Source: Ostrinia nubilalis (taxonomy: Eukaryota; Arthropoda; Insecta; Lepidoptera; Crambidae). Taken from it: a stretch of 64,000 bases of DNA. The translations under genes and the position numbers were made by a program. Below, one piece after another: positions 26,301-35,766 of the stretch (its first letter is position 1; every line of letters begins with the position of its first letter). The stretch covers positions 10,786,501 through 10,850,500 of the forward strand of contig NC_087090.1 of assembly GCF_963855985.1 (NCBI RefSeq). Direction: 5' to 3'. The notes below the pieces were generated by a model, which saw only the letters and a program-made list of their open reading frames with translations, made no database searches and was not told the origin of the DNA.

Positions 26301-29300
26301 ACTCTCTGTGTTCATCATAGGTAATTATCAGTTCACTTGTATAGTCAAGAGATACTAATTTGGACTATTCGCGTCATCATACTTCATTCCACTAAATATT
26401 TTTTCTTTTTTATCAGGAATACTGGTATGGTTAATAGTATGGATCGTGATGGGAGATACAGTCGCGCCCGGCGGCCAGTTGTTCACACTAGCGGTGCTGA
26501 CCATCGCGGCGCACTTCGGCGGCTGGCTCATGCTGAAGGTCACGACGCTCCCGGCTCTAATAGGGATGTTAATAGTCGGCATAATACTGAAGAACGTAGG
26601 GTTTGTCAACTTTGACAAAGATTATATGAAAGTCTGTTCTATTATCAGGTACGTTAGGCCCATTACAGCAATAGGTACCTAATTGTACAATTTGTTCATC
26701 ATTAAGAACTATTTTAACGATTATATTTGTTTTCAGGAAAATTGCTTTAACTATAATTTTAACTCGAGCGGGCCTGGATTTGGACCCGCATGCGATGAAG
26801 AAATTCTTCTTAACTGTAATCAAGCTAGCGTTGGTGCCGTGGACCTTTGAATTCGTACTGTCTGCGGTCTTGTCTCACTACATCTTTAGCTTACCCTGGG
26901 ATTGGTGTAAGTATTCATTTGTGATTCGTTCGTTTCAGCCGAATGACGTCCACTGCTGGACAAAGGCCTCCCCCAAGGATTTCCACAAAGACCGGTCCTG
27001 CGCCGCTCGCATCCAGGCACCTCCCGCGACCTTCACCAGATCGTCAGTCCACCTAGGGGGAGGCCATTCATTTATAATAAATTAGTAAATAATCAAAACT
27101 CATTCATGGCGTGAGTCTGCGTCAAACATGCTTGTGCTACTCGTTACGCTACTGACAATAGATTTCAAAGAAAACAATTAAAAGCCAACTATCCGCATGA
27201 TTTTTTTCAGTTTTTGCAGCTACTTTTCAACAAAATAAAACGGATCGTGATTATACCATCATCAGGCAAAATAATATTTGATACATAGCTACGAGTATAT
27301 ACCAGTAGAAACATCATAAACTCGCAATTGTGATGACAGCAACGGAATATGTAAATGTTTGTTTGTGTTGCAGCTTTCCTCTTGGGTGCCATTGTTGCGG
27401 CGGTGTCGCCCGCGGTGATTGTGCCGTGCCTATTCCGGCTGCGAGGCAAGGGATACGGGGTCTCCAAGGGCATCCCGACGCTCGTGCTGGCCGTGTCAGG
27501 CATCGACGATGCCGCCAGTGTGGCCATCTTTGGCATCGTCTCTTCACTTATGTTCTCAACCTCCTCGCTTACTATGAATATCATTCAAGTAAGTGTCTGA
27601 ACCGCTGTAATCGTCTATAAGTATCATAGTAAGATAAGATCTACATTTTGTCTAAACGTCCTTGGTTATTTGCCTATTTGTAGTTTATAAAAATTGGCAT
27701 ATAATTTGAGAAAAAACTTGCAACTCCTGTTTGGTCTGTCCTACACGGATACACGAAAGTGTGATAATAACCAGATTGCAAAATTATACATGCAGATAAT
27801 GTTAAAAGTTTGTATCACGATTTAGCATGAATACCTAATACAATTATTGTTATTTCTTTCTTACATCAATATCGCTGTTAACTGCATTCAGATACAATTT
27901 GCAATCGCCAAATTATCTTAATTGCGATGTTGTTTATAGTAAAAGTTGTTGAACTTTTTACGCAATTTCAAGGATTTATTTAAGATGAAATAATAGACCT
28001 ATTAGAAGTGCTTGCGTGTATTTTCACAAATTGCAAATCTAAAAATAAGAATCCTTGAGCATATCGGTAATCAATATCCTAGTTATAATATTAGTTCTAT
28101 GGGTTCAAATGTGGGCCAGTAACGTAGTTCTGTTACACTTGTTTTACTACTTTCTCATGTGACTTTATTTACGACTTAACAGTAAAACAACTTTCATTAT
28201 AACCAATGATGGATTACATCACCTGAAAACCTCTTCATCTATTAAAAATAGACTTCGCCACCTCCTAACCCTTACTGCGAATTTTACACTCATCTGATTA
28301 TACATTACTCGTTGTGACGTTATACATAAGAACCTAACCAGTAACTTTTTATCATTAGGTTTATCATAAATTATTATTTTATTTATTAAAAGATATTCAT
28401 AAAGATTTCTTTGTTCTAGGGTCCTCTTAGTATTATCGTTGGTATAGTGGTCGGTGTAATCTGCGGATATCTACTGAAATTCGTTCCGGAGAGGAATGAC
28501 GCGTTCCTGGTGCCTCTTCGAGTATTGTTGCTCCTTGCTGGAGGCCTCTTCTTTGTGCTCGGCTCGGAGGAAATCGGCTGGGGTGGCGCTGGTGAGTACA
28601 ATATCATCATCATCAGGTCTCCGATGCAGGAGCACGACCCTCTCTAATTTACCAGAAGCAAATGAAGGATTTGGCCTACACTTACCATCAGGTGACCCGT
28701 CTGCTCGTTTGCCTCCTGTCACATAAAAAAAACACTCCTCACCCTGGCCAGACGGGTTGGGGAGGCGTAGTAGTTCAATATCAACCTCATCATAAATTCG
28801 CATTCCTACCTTGACCTACAACTGGGTCAGACAGATCAATATCAATTACACAATAATTGATCGTGTAATAGTTGTAGGAAAAATCAGCTAGATATGAGGT
28901 TATTAGCCGATTCTACTCATTTGTCGTAACAGACAGTATAGTGGTAGTATAGTGGTTCGTAACAGACACTATGCCGAGGTCGCGGGTTCGTTTCCCGCAC
29001 AGTGTGCATTGGTAAACATGTTAGTTTGTATTGGTCTGTGTTTCTATCTATAACTAGCTTTCCGCCCGCGGCTTCGCCCGCGTGGAATTTTTCGGTTTTT
29101 TATATAGCCTATGACATTCAGCAATAATGTGGCTTTATATTGGTGAAAAATTTTTTAAAATCGATTCAGTAGATCCCGAGATCACCCCTTACAATTTAAC
29201 AAATATACAAACACTCAAACTTTACCTCTTTAATATTAGTATAAATAAGTATAACTATAATGCAAAAAACTATTTAAGTATGTTTTTACTCAAGTACAAG

Positions 29301-32300
29301 CTTTGCTTAGTTTGGGACTAGTCCCAGACTCTAGAGTCACAGTGTAAAAATGTCTAAGAACATTTATTTGTGTACGTCTTTTTGCACTAAGCCACTGCCC
29401 CTATCAAGGCAATTCTATTACTCGTATGAAAATTGGTCAAACTGTCTAGACTTAAAATGGACAAAAAATAGGTTTAGGTATAGCGCATATGTACCTATGT
29501 AATACGCTCGAAAATATTTACATTGATTAAACTAATAATAATTTACAATTTTGTAGGAAGGTTATTATTACAGATGTATTAAAATGAGTCAATACTGAAA
29601 TCGCGAAGAACTATAAAGTTAATACATATTAATTTGTAAAAATTCAATGGCATGAAGGCCTTGTGTTCTTCTGATGGGTAATTAAACTATAAACCCGACC
29701 GCGGCATAACGTAGAGCACCCACTACGCAGAATTTACAAACAGATATCCACGTTCGTACTAACAATCGTAAAAACTTGGCCGTGTGTAGTCAATAGCTTC
29801 GGATAATTGTTTTTCCGTCGTACACTAGCGGTTCGCTTTCTCCTGAACAATGCCTTGTTATAAGTAAATGTATCGAGACGCAATAAAACAACAGAGAAAC
29901 AATGTTGACTGAAAATTCCATTCCCATCGTTTTTAGTTACGCCGACAGTAAATATTTTGGGGAAGCAAGACGTGCATTGGATCGTTTGATAAAACAAGCA
30001 TCCTTCGCAATGTTTAGGGTTTGACTTTGATGTAAGATGTCTGTTATGTTACCTGAAAACTATCTGTAAAGTTAACGGTAGAGTTGTCATTGCGACCAAA
30101 TAACTGTAACTTAAGAATGTTTAGAAAAATATTAGTTGACGTTCATTTCATTCATTTCAAAATCATGAAAGTATAGGACTACTAGTATCTGTCTTAAGTA
30201 ATTGTAGGATATGCGGGCCTTTTTAAGTCTTAAGCTGCCTGCCTACCAGATTCGAGTAAAAAGAGCTTGAAATCTCTGCTTCCTTGCTCCTATTAGTTAA
30301 CTTCAGTTAAGTCCGCTCTTCTTCTTTCCATTCGGTGGACAGGCAGTCTTATCTGTCGTTCAAAAGATGGTTAACTGGTGACCCAAGTAGATAATTACTT
30401 AGACGTCTCGTTCATTTTTTTCAGGGCCACTGGCCATCATCGCTTTTGCGTTCGTGGCGTGCAAGAACTGGGCGGACCTGGGCTGGGAGCTGGAAGACAA
30501 CCCAGTCGCGACAGCCTTTGAGATCTTCTGGATGTTCTTCGAGCCCATGCTGTTCTCAATCACCGGCGCTCAAGTCGTTGTAAGTATAAGTGCAAATAAA
30601 TGCCAAAAAGCCACCATAGCCGAACGGTGAAGGGGTCGGACTGGTCGACTCGTGATCCGGGGAACGCAGGTTCGGTCCCCGCCGTCGCTCGACTATTGTG
30701 GTGAGCTCACTCGTGACAATGTTTAGCTTAGTACGAGGGGCTAACGTGACTATTAGTAATTTATGCAATAACAAATCACTAATAAAATCTTTATAAAAAA
30801 AAATTTTGCAAAGGCTCTGCTCATAATCGTACACAGAAAAAAATAATAAAAGTAGATGTGCAATAATTCAATGACATTTAGACTGAGTGTGATTGACCTC
30901 GTCCTTTTTTCCTCGTCTGATTTGCACACCGGTACAGCTTCCGGTAGATATGTACTTGTACAAGCGTTAATTAGAAGTGACTTCAGTTAATTAGTTTCGG
31001 TAATTTGTAAGTAAAAAAACTGCATATCTACTTAAGGTTTTTTTATGAGCTTATCTTTTTTATAAAAAAATATTTTGTCGATAGTCGCAATTTAGCACTC
31101 AATGTTTGAAAAATTTAACTTAATTACGAATCATTAATATCGTCGTACGTATATACATCACTAATAGGATACGTAGGTACAAAGTAATATATTTAACGCT
31201 GCTGAAGTTTAGCCGCTAATTGCTACTACAGCAAAGCCAAGCAAGTGATAGAGGTTCACTACATTTGCACTGTTATATCGTATAATATTATTATGAATTA
31301 CTGTTTTATGTTGAACTGGTAACTCAATTTTACTGTGTAACCGCTCACCTCATGTGCCTCATGTTAAGTGCCGGCTTTTTTTAACTTTGTTAAATTGACA
31401 AAATAATTAATTATCGATTTTATGGTCATGTATATTTTTTTGCTAAGTAAGTAACGGCTTATAATCTAGATTAGTGCTGCGATTAGATTAAAATTATGTC
31501 AAGAAAAATCTTAATAACAGATTATGAAGATCACTACTACTCAACGTCAATTAAATGCGTAGTAGTAATCAATTAAATGGGTTTTGACCCTGATTCAGGG
31601 AAATTATGGTAATACCACATTTACAGGTACTTAATTGGTATCATGCTATCCATAAATACCGTTCAATTAGAACTTTGACTTTAAATAATTAAACTACTCC
31701 AATTTTATACAGGTAAAGTTCTTTAGAATAGAAGGGTTAGATACTACTACCACCTACTTCTATCTATATCTACTCATCTGATTTTAACAAATATGTAATT
31801 TTATTAGATACTAGCGGCGCAGGACCGGTCTTTGTGGAAATCCTTGGGGGAGGCCTTTGTCCAGCAGTGGACGTCTTTCGGCTGAAACGATTAACGAACG
31901 AACGAACGAACTAGCTGACCCGGCGAACTTCGTACCGCCTTAGCGTAGAGATTTTCTTTATATTTTTTTCCGTAAAAACCTTGTACAGAGTATTAGAAAA
32001 CTACAAAAAAAATCAGCCAAATCGGTCAAGCCGTTTTCATGTTATGTCGTGACAACGGAAAACGGGTTTCATTTTTATATATATACAGGGTGTTAGGTAA
32101 ATGGGTATATGAGCCGACACTAGCCCATGTTAACATGGGCATATAAATGGTATGGTGAAGTCAGAAAATTGATATCTTCATTTTAATTATTTTAATTTTC
32201 ATACAAATCGGATTTTATAAAATTTGTTTTGTATGAAAATTTAAACAAATAAAATGATGTTTTCGAATTTCTGACTTCACCATACCATTTATATGCCCAT

Positions 32301-35300
32301 GTTAACATGGGCTAGTGTCTGCGCATAATATACCCATTTACCTAACACCCTGTAGATTTAGCAACTATGTGAAAGATGAAGACTATTTTTATCCCGTTAG
32401 ATTGGATTTCATACGAGTAGCTGTGTTTTTTATTGCGGGACTAAGACTTTCTGCGACAAACTGCAATACACGCGGTCGAAGCCTCAGGCAGAAACAAGTC
32501 AATAAATTAAGGTTGAAATGAATGGAGTATTCCATTAATTTCACACACTTGAACAAATAACGTCTGTACCATTGAACCTTGCAAAATTATAATAAGCTGA
32601 AGAGTGACTTTCAGTCTTCTGAATTGAACAAGAATTCTTATTACAAGGAATTATAATTATCTTCATTTTATTTTTTTTAATTTTCATACAAATCGGATTT
32701 TATAAAATTTACTTTGTATGAAAATTAAAAAAAAAATATGTTATCAAATTTCTGACTTCACCATACCATTTATATGCCCATGTTAACATGGGCTACTGTC
32801 GGCTCATATACCCATTTACCTAACACCCTGTATATGTTGCAGTCAAAACTCATAAGCACCGACATACCTAATGTGTGTAAAAGCGCTTTTTAAAAGCATT
32901 TAAAAGCAAAAAATCAATTTTATTTTAATGACCTTTACTTAAAATGTGGTTTTTAGATTTCAGAGCTGCCGATGGATCTGGTGCTGTATGGCAGCGGTAT
33001 CCTAGTGGCGTGCATGGTGCTACGAGCGATCGTGACCAGCGTGAGCGCGGTGCGCAGCAACCTTAACACGAAGGAGAAGATCTTCGTCGGACTGTCTTGG
33101 ATGGCCAAAGCCACTGTACAGGTAATACCCATTTTTAGGGTTCCGTAGTCCTGACAAGGAACCCTTATAGTTTCGATATGTCTGTCCGAGGTTTTGCTTG
33201 GAAACTATTGGCACTAGAGAGCTGTAATTTTGTGGAGGTATGTATTTTAATCACGCCGACAAAACGGTAAAATAAAATTGCGCGTGGCACTACACGCACT
33301 TGGCTAATTTTTCACAAAACTTGTGGTGCCACGTCCTATTTTAGAAAAAAAGTTATCATATTTTTAAACATAATAATTATGATTACACGTAGGTAATAAT
33401 ATTTAAGGCTGAGTTGCACCACCTAACTTTGACCGTAACTATTACGATAACCGATGTTTTTTATACGGATTTTTGACGTTTGAAAATAAGATGGTGCAAC
33501 CCAGCCTAAGACTTATTTTAGTATGAATAAACTATTTTCAACAATAGTTTTCCATTGTCTCGTTTTGCATTCTTAACAGGTATCCCTTTAATGTATTATA
33601 CAAGCAGGACCCTTTGCCAACATTCAAACAATGATGACTTCAAATCAGCATTCTAAAATCGATATAAAATTTATTTATTTATTTAAACTTCTGCACTCCA
33701 ATGCACTGCGGTGGACTTAATGCCGGATGGCATTCTCTGCCATTCAGTCAGTCAGTCTGCCATCAATTTATTTATCTATTATTGTTTCCCAGGCTGCCCT
33801 AGGCCCAGTAGCCATCGACGAAGTCGGCAAGATGGTCGGAGTCGACGAGGACAAGCTTGTGGAATTACGAGGGTATGCGGAGATCGTGTCCACCTTGTGT
33901 ATCCTGTCGATCGTGATCACGGCGCCTATAGGAGCCATTGTGATCACGCTCACAGGCCCCCGCCTGCTGTCCAAGACCACCAAACCACCAGTACTTGAAG
34001 GTACGTTTCATTCATTTGATTCGATCGTCATTTTTTTTATTTTTTAGTCAAAATCTTACAAGGGTATGATTGTGTTCATCGCATCCTGTCGATCGCAATT
34101 ACAACTAGGGTAAGTCTTCCAGTCATTGGATAAAACACCTCTTAAAACGTCCTTAAAATGAATATTAGAAAAAGAAATATTACTGATATTATCTACTTCA
34201 AATGCAAATTGTTATCTCCATCTGTCGGAACCTGTTAGTTGTTGAAGTAGATATACAGGGTGTTTGGTAAATGGGTATATGAGCCGACACTAGCCCATGT
34301 TAACATGGTCATATAAATGGTATGGTAAAGTCAGAAAATTGATATCTTCATTTTAAATATTTTATTTTTCATATAAATCGGATTTTATCAAATTTATTTT
34401 GTATGAAAATTAAAAAAACTAAAATGATGTTATCAAATTTCTGACTTCACCATACCATTTATATGCCCATGTTAACATGGGCTAGTATCGGCTCATATAC
34501 CCATTTACCTGACACCCTGTATATGCTATTTTCATTTTTTTTTAATTTAATAAAATTTTTAATTCAATAAATAACTGTCCAATAATTCGACTACATGGCC
34601 ATGGCCAATGACTGGCAGTTCACCCTACTCATAGAAGCTATCGTTATCATAAATATCGACATTCCCAGGCTCTATCTGCATGCTGGATAAAACAACCAAA
34701 CTATCATTACTCGTCATTGTATTAGACTCTTTTTGTATTTTTTCTGCTACATTATTATACAAAATTATTGCGCTAAAAACAGACTTTGACTATGAAATCA
34801 AATTGTTTTAAAGTATTCAATAATTAATACTAGCTACTAGTAAAATGTAAAAACCCACATAAAGATACTACTTGGCTATAACATCTAATTTGAAATATTC
34901 TTCAAGTATTAATGAAGCATATAGCAATAACTTGTGCGATAATGTAATCTTATTTAAGTAAGATTATAGATTCAGCTGTAATTGATATATTAAAATCTAT
35001 TCAATAAACACCTGCGTCAATAAATAAGTATGACCTAACACGTACCGCGATGAGTTTAATATCAGAAACACTATTATTCTTATGAGTAAGAACTTCATCG
35101 CTTCAGTATTTTTAAACGACTTTTATCAATACTTATCTCAATTTTAAAATTGACTTGTTAGCGTGCACCTTATGAGCTGAAGGTGTATAGTTGTCAACAG
35201 CTAAAGGTTTTAAGATTATTTTGTTGCAAATTCGCACCTATTAATAAGATAAGATGGCACATGTTTACCTTGATGTGCCGCCATCAACCGCCGTTTTAAT

Positions 35301-35766
35301 AGCAGCACATGTATCACCTTTGATGTGACTTTATGTTTCATTTAAAATTCAAAGTGATACGTTGAGTTAGAAACAATACAAAACGAAGGCCACAACAAAC
35401 ACTTGATCAAAGACGATTTAGATTATTTATTTAATTAAAACGTCAAAATTTATAGTTATGATGATTAGAATTTCATTTGATCGTCTCTATACTATCATGA
35501 GTGTCTCAAAGTCATTAAATTTAGCGCCTATCACAATATCATTAGCGGGCTATAAAATAATTACGATTATTTTCGTCGCAGGTTGGCGCAGATCTCACCG
35601 GCCATCCATCCGAGACATCTCCATCATCGACGAGGAGGACACCGGGGAGCGAGACGCGGAGGCCAGCGAGCCCGCCACCCCAGTTGCCCCGGGCTCCCCT
35701 GCTCCCACGCCCGCGGCCTTCAGCACCCCAACGCCCATCACAGTGCAGCCCAACCGCCTCACATGA
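14084..35766 (+). CDS. NHA (SLC9B): Na+/H+ antiporter, NHA/SLC9B (CPA2) family
   Basis: This is a multi-pass cation/proton antiporter of the NHA group, which moves Na+ or Li+ against H+ across plasma or organelle membranes. Coding exons, all with AG/GT borders and matching phases, are 14105-14316 (exon begins 14084), 25496-25587, 25879-25978, 26172-26320, 26417-26648, 26737-26906, 27374-27588, 28420-28591, 30425-30579, 32957-33121, 33793-34000 and 35582-35766. They sum to 2055 nt, or 684 residues plus TGA. The N-terminal ~180 residues are hydrophilic and Ser-rich, then a Cys-rich WWYACCAKCHQED...WEPRNWQRICPYP segment precedes about 12 hydrophobic segments. The paired aspartates of the transport site are at about residues 363-364 (SGIDDAAS), in the context GKGYGVSKGIPTLVLAVSG. 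A second signature is KEKIFVGLSWMAKATVQAAL near 538-557. The C-terminus is a short acidic then Pro/Ala-rich tail. The Nha1 versus Nha2 orthologue is not resolved. Confidence 0.93.
14105..14316 (+). CDS. NHA (SLC9B): NHA coding exon 1 (long N-terminus isoform)
   Basis: The exon opens at an acceptor (TTTTCCAG, ending 14083). It has 21 nt of leader, then ATG at 14105, and closes at AAAG|GTAATG (14316/14317), leaving two bases of a codon. It encodes 70 residues with an acidic start, a Pro-rich middle and a basophilic-kinase-like KRKVS site, and no membrane segment. The next in-phase exon is 11 kb downstream at 25496. Confidence 0.85.
15794..16050 (+). CDS. Orphan terminal exon of an unrecognised small membrane protein
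   Basis: An open frame of at least 84 codons runs from a good acceptor (pyrimidine-rich tract, then TTGCGTAG ending 15793) to TAA at 16048-16050. An AATAAA signal follows at 16061-16066. The predicted peptide has two hydrophobic stretches (FILITAISTTLAVTTIS, and YASIGLLITSLGI) followed by a strongly basic tail (HLKRLKLLQQKVKLKC). The first internal ATG is at 15847, so the exon could also encode a 67-residue protein alone. The phase (two bases before the first full codon) does not match the preceding NHA exon (which ends with two bases of a codon), so it is not an NHA exon in this frame. I do not recognise the family, and no upstream partner exon was found. It could be a small nested gene or a chance ORF. 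Confidence 0.35.
16081..16145. mobile_element. End fragment of the AGGCTG...TTGCACCACC MITE family
   Basis: TAAGGCTGTGTTGCACCACC matches the terminal repeat of the MITEs at 2866, 11388 and 33402. The other end is not clear, so this is a fragment or a diverged copy. Confidence 0.45.
16920..17180 (-). mobile_element. 3' end of a non-LTR retroelement, minus strand
   Basis: Read on the minus strand the stretch is GC-rich, then becomes T/A-rich and ends in GTCAAATAAAGTTTTTC followed by (TTATTC)n at 16925-16950. That is a polyadenylation-like word plus the short tandem tail expected of a LINE 3' terminus. It also contains a perfect 20-bp palindrome, CACGCGTGCATGCACGCGTG, at 17061-17080. Only the 3' UTR is present, with no RT. 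Confidence 0.55.
17462..18368. mobile_element. TA-flanked TIR element, pogo/Tc1-like
   Basis: The ends are inverted: GGGGAGACCGGGGTAAAGCC at the left and a right end whose reverse complement starts GGGGAGACCTGTACAAAACC. A TA dinucleotide sits on each side (17460-17461 and 18369-18370). Subterminal words about GGGGTAAA(A)CCGTAT recur near both ends and inside (17655-17690, 17970-18000). The 103-codon frame inside has no transposase motif, so this is a non-autonomous or decayed copy. It contains a short (CA)n near 18035. Confidence 0.7.
19878..20393 (+). repeat. Tandem duplication of a 258-bp CTAGCTTTCCGCCCGCGG-type element
   Basis: Two head-to-tail copies (19878-20135, 20136-20393) are apparently identical. 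Each begins TTAAAATAGCTTTCCGCCCG, contains ATCGGTTGCGAGGTTTAAGC, then (CAGA)n, and ends ATTTATAATATTAGTTGGG. The single-copy version of this family is at 29052-29260 and a related subfamily is at 23826-24023. The 70-codon open frame in each copy is a by-product of the repeat, not a gene. Confidence 0.85.
20930..21116 (+). promoter_or_regulatory. Candidate promoter and 5' leader of the short NHA isoform
   Basis: A GC-rich stretch (about 20640-21060) precedes the alternative first exon. It contains an arthropod initiator-like CTCAGTCGC (about 20963) and a TATA-like CTTATAAG (20985-20992). The leader has a start-stop uORF, ATG TAG at 21110-21115, one base before the coding ATG at 21117. Transcription start is inferred, not seen. 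Confidence 0.4.
21117..21202 (+). CDS. NHA (SLC9B): Alternative first coding exon of NHA (short N-terminus)
   Basis: ATG at 21117 opens a frame of 28 codons plus two bases that ends at a strong donor, CATTG|GTGAGT (21202/21203). The two leftover bases are the phase required by the common exon at 25496, where the joined codon becomes TGG (Trp). The peptide is Ser-rich (MSHSSLSCHYDSYLPSD...) and would replace the 70-residue long N-terminus. Phase match, donor quality and the GC-rich TATA-bearing region upstream support a second promoter. Transcript data would settle it. Confidence 0.6.
22473..22579. mobile_element. 107-bp hairpin MITE
   Basis: The inverted arms are GTACAGTCGACAGCACATCA at the left and TGATGTGCTGTCGTCCGTAC at the right, with a loop of about 55 bp. 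The element is noncoding. The transcript on either strand would fold into a long hairpin. Confidence 0.7.
23826..24023 (-). mobile_element. Interspersed CTAGCTTTTGCCCGCGG-family element
   Basis: On the minus strand it starts CTAGCTTTTGCCCGCGGCTT and ends TTTATAATATTAGTAGGAAG. It shares internal words with the diverged copy at 4846-5300. Noncoding. Confidence 0.7.
26417..26906 (+). CDS. NHA (SLC9B): NHA exons 5-6: first membrane core segments
   Basis: Exon 26417-26648 encodes hydrophobic segments (GILVWLIVWIVMGD, LFTLAVLTIAAHFGGWLM, LPALIGMLIVGIIL). Exon 26737-26906 encodes KIALTIILTRAGLDLDPHAM, a conserved NHA-family stretch. The donor used here is TTGGT|GTAAGT; the GT two bases earlier would break the frame. 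A retroelement 3' end begins within about 30 bp of this donor. Confidence 0.9.
26930..27066 (-). mobile_element. Retroelement 3' end, inverted, next to the NHA exon 6 donor
   Basis: On the minus strand it reads GGAGGCCTTTGTCCAGCAGT followed by GGACGTCATTCGGCTGAAAC and a short (GAAC)-like tail. It lies 25-160 bp past the splice donor at 26907, inside the intron. Confidence 0.7.
27374..27588 (+). CDS. NHA (SLC9B): NHA exon 7 with the paired-aspartate transport site
   Basis: The exon encodes FLLGAIVAAVSPAVIVPCLF, then the GKGYGVSKGIPT loop, then SGIDDAASVAIFGIVSS. Both aspartates typical of electrogenic CPA2 antiporters are present (residues about 363-364), so the site looks intact. The exon ends on a codon boundary before GTAAGT. 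Confidence 0.9.
28632..28732 (+). mobile_element. LINE/SINE 3' end fragment with poly(A)
   Basis: Contains CTTACCATCAGGTGACCCGT, then CTGCTCGTTTGCCTCCTGTC and a short A-run. This is a common lepidopteran retroelement terminus as I recall it. It lies 40 bp past the exon 8 donor of NHA. Confidence 0.5.
28929..29050 (+). mobile_element. tRNA-derived SINE
   Basis: An A-box-like TAGTATAGTGGTTCGTAAC and a B-box-like GCGGGTTCGTTTCCCGC have the spacing of a tRNA-derived pol III promoter. No anticodon arm folds cleanly, so it is a SINE, not a tRNA gene. A CTAGCTTTCCGCCCGCGG-type element follows directly. Confidence 0.55.
29052..29260 (+). mobile_element. CTAGCTTTCCGCCCGCGG-family element, single copy
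   Basis: It starts ACTAGCTTTCCGCCCGCGGC and ends near TTTAATATTAGTATAAATA. It is a diverged relative of the duplicated units at 19878-20393 and is noncoding. Confidence 0.6.
30609..30800 (+). mobile_element. tRNA-derived SINE, copy 1 of 2
   Basis: The A box is ATAGCCGAACGGTGAAGGGG and the B box is CAGGTTCGGTCCCCGCC. A shared body follows, CGCTCGACTATTGTGGTGAG, then an A/T-rich tail ending AATAAAATCTTTATAAAAAA. The second copy at 50459-50648 has the same architecture. It lies just past the donor of NHA exon 9. Confidence 0.75.
31810..32085 (+). mobile_element. Two adjoining retroelement ends
   Basis: 31810-31910 carries GGGGGAGGCCTTTGTCCAGC followed by AGTGGACGTCTTTCGGCTGA and an (AACG)n tail. 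Immediately after, 31909-32080 begins CTAGCTGACCCGGCGAACTT, another common insect retroelement terminus, with CAAATCGGTCAAGCCGTTTT inside. Both are noncoding fragments. Confidence 0.6.
32086..32352. mobile_element. Foldback MITE copy A, CAGGGTGTTAGGTAAATGGG
   Basis: The element is almost a full palindrome, with arms of about 90 bp that are near-perfect inverted repeats. They start CAGGGTGTTAGGTAAATGGG and include GCCCATGTTAACATGGGC and CCATACCATTTATATGCCCA. TA lies on both sides. Copy B is at 34256-34519 and a 5'-truncated copy is at 32658-32830. Confidence 0.85.
32658..32830. mobile_element. Foldback MITE copy C, one arm truncated
   Basis: The centre and right arm match copies A and B, ending TTTACCTAACACCCTG before TA. 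The left terminal ~80 bp is missing. Confidence 0.8.
33402..33509. mobile_element. MITE copy 3, AGGCTG...TTGCACCACC family, inverted
   Basis: The ends are TTAAGGCTGAGTTGCACCAC and GGTGCAACCCAGCCTAAG. The interior has CTAACTTTGACCGTAACT, the reverse complement of the word in copies 1 and 2. Confidence 0.75.
34256..34519. mobile_element. Foldback MITE copy B
   Basis: It has the same termini and arms as copy A (one difference in the left end, CAGGGTGTTTGG) and is flanked by TA. It sits in the last NHA intron; copies A and C are in the intron between exons 9 and 10. Confidence 0.85.
35582..35766 (+). CDS. NHA (SLC9B): NHA last exon, cytoplasmic tail
   Basis: It begins after TTCGTCGCAG and ends at TGA 35764-35766. 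It encodes a basic start (WRRSHRPSIRD), an acidic DEEDTGERD patch and a Pro/Ala/Thr-rich end. It is GC-rich compared with its flanks. The tail looks unstructured and is probably regulatory. Confidence 0.85.

Noticed and set aside
27207..27584. 125-codon minus-strand frame over NHA exon 7
   Set aside because: It is the antisense shadow of a conserved, GC-richer exon.
30609..30690. Genuine tRNA gene
   Set aside because: A and B boxes are present but the stems do not close, and the same unit with a long 3' body recurs at 50459, so it is a SINE.
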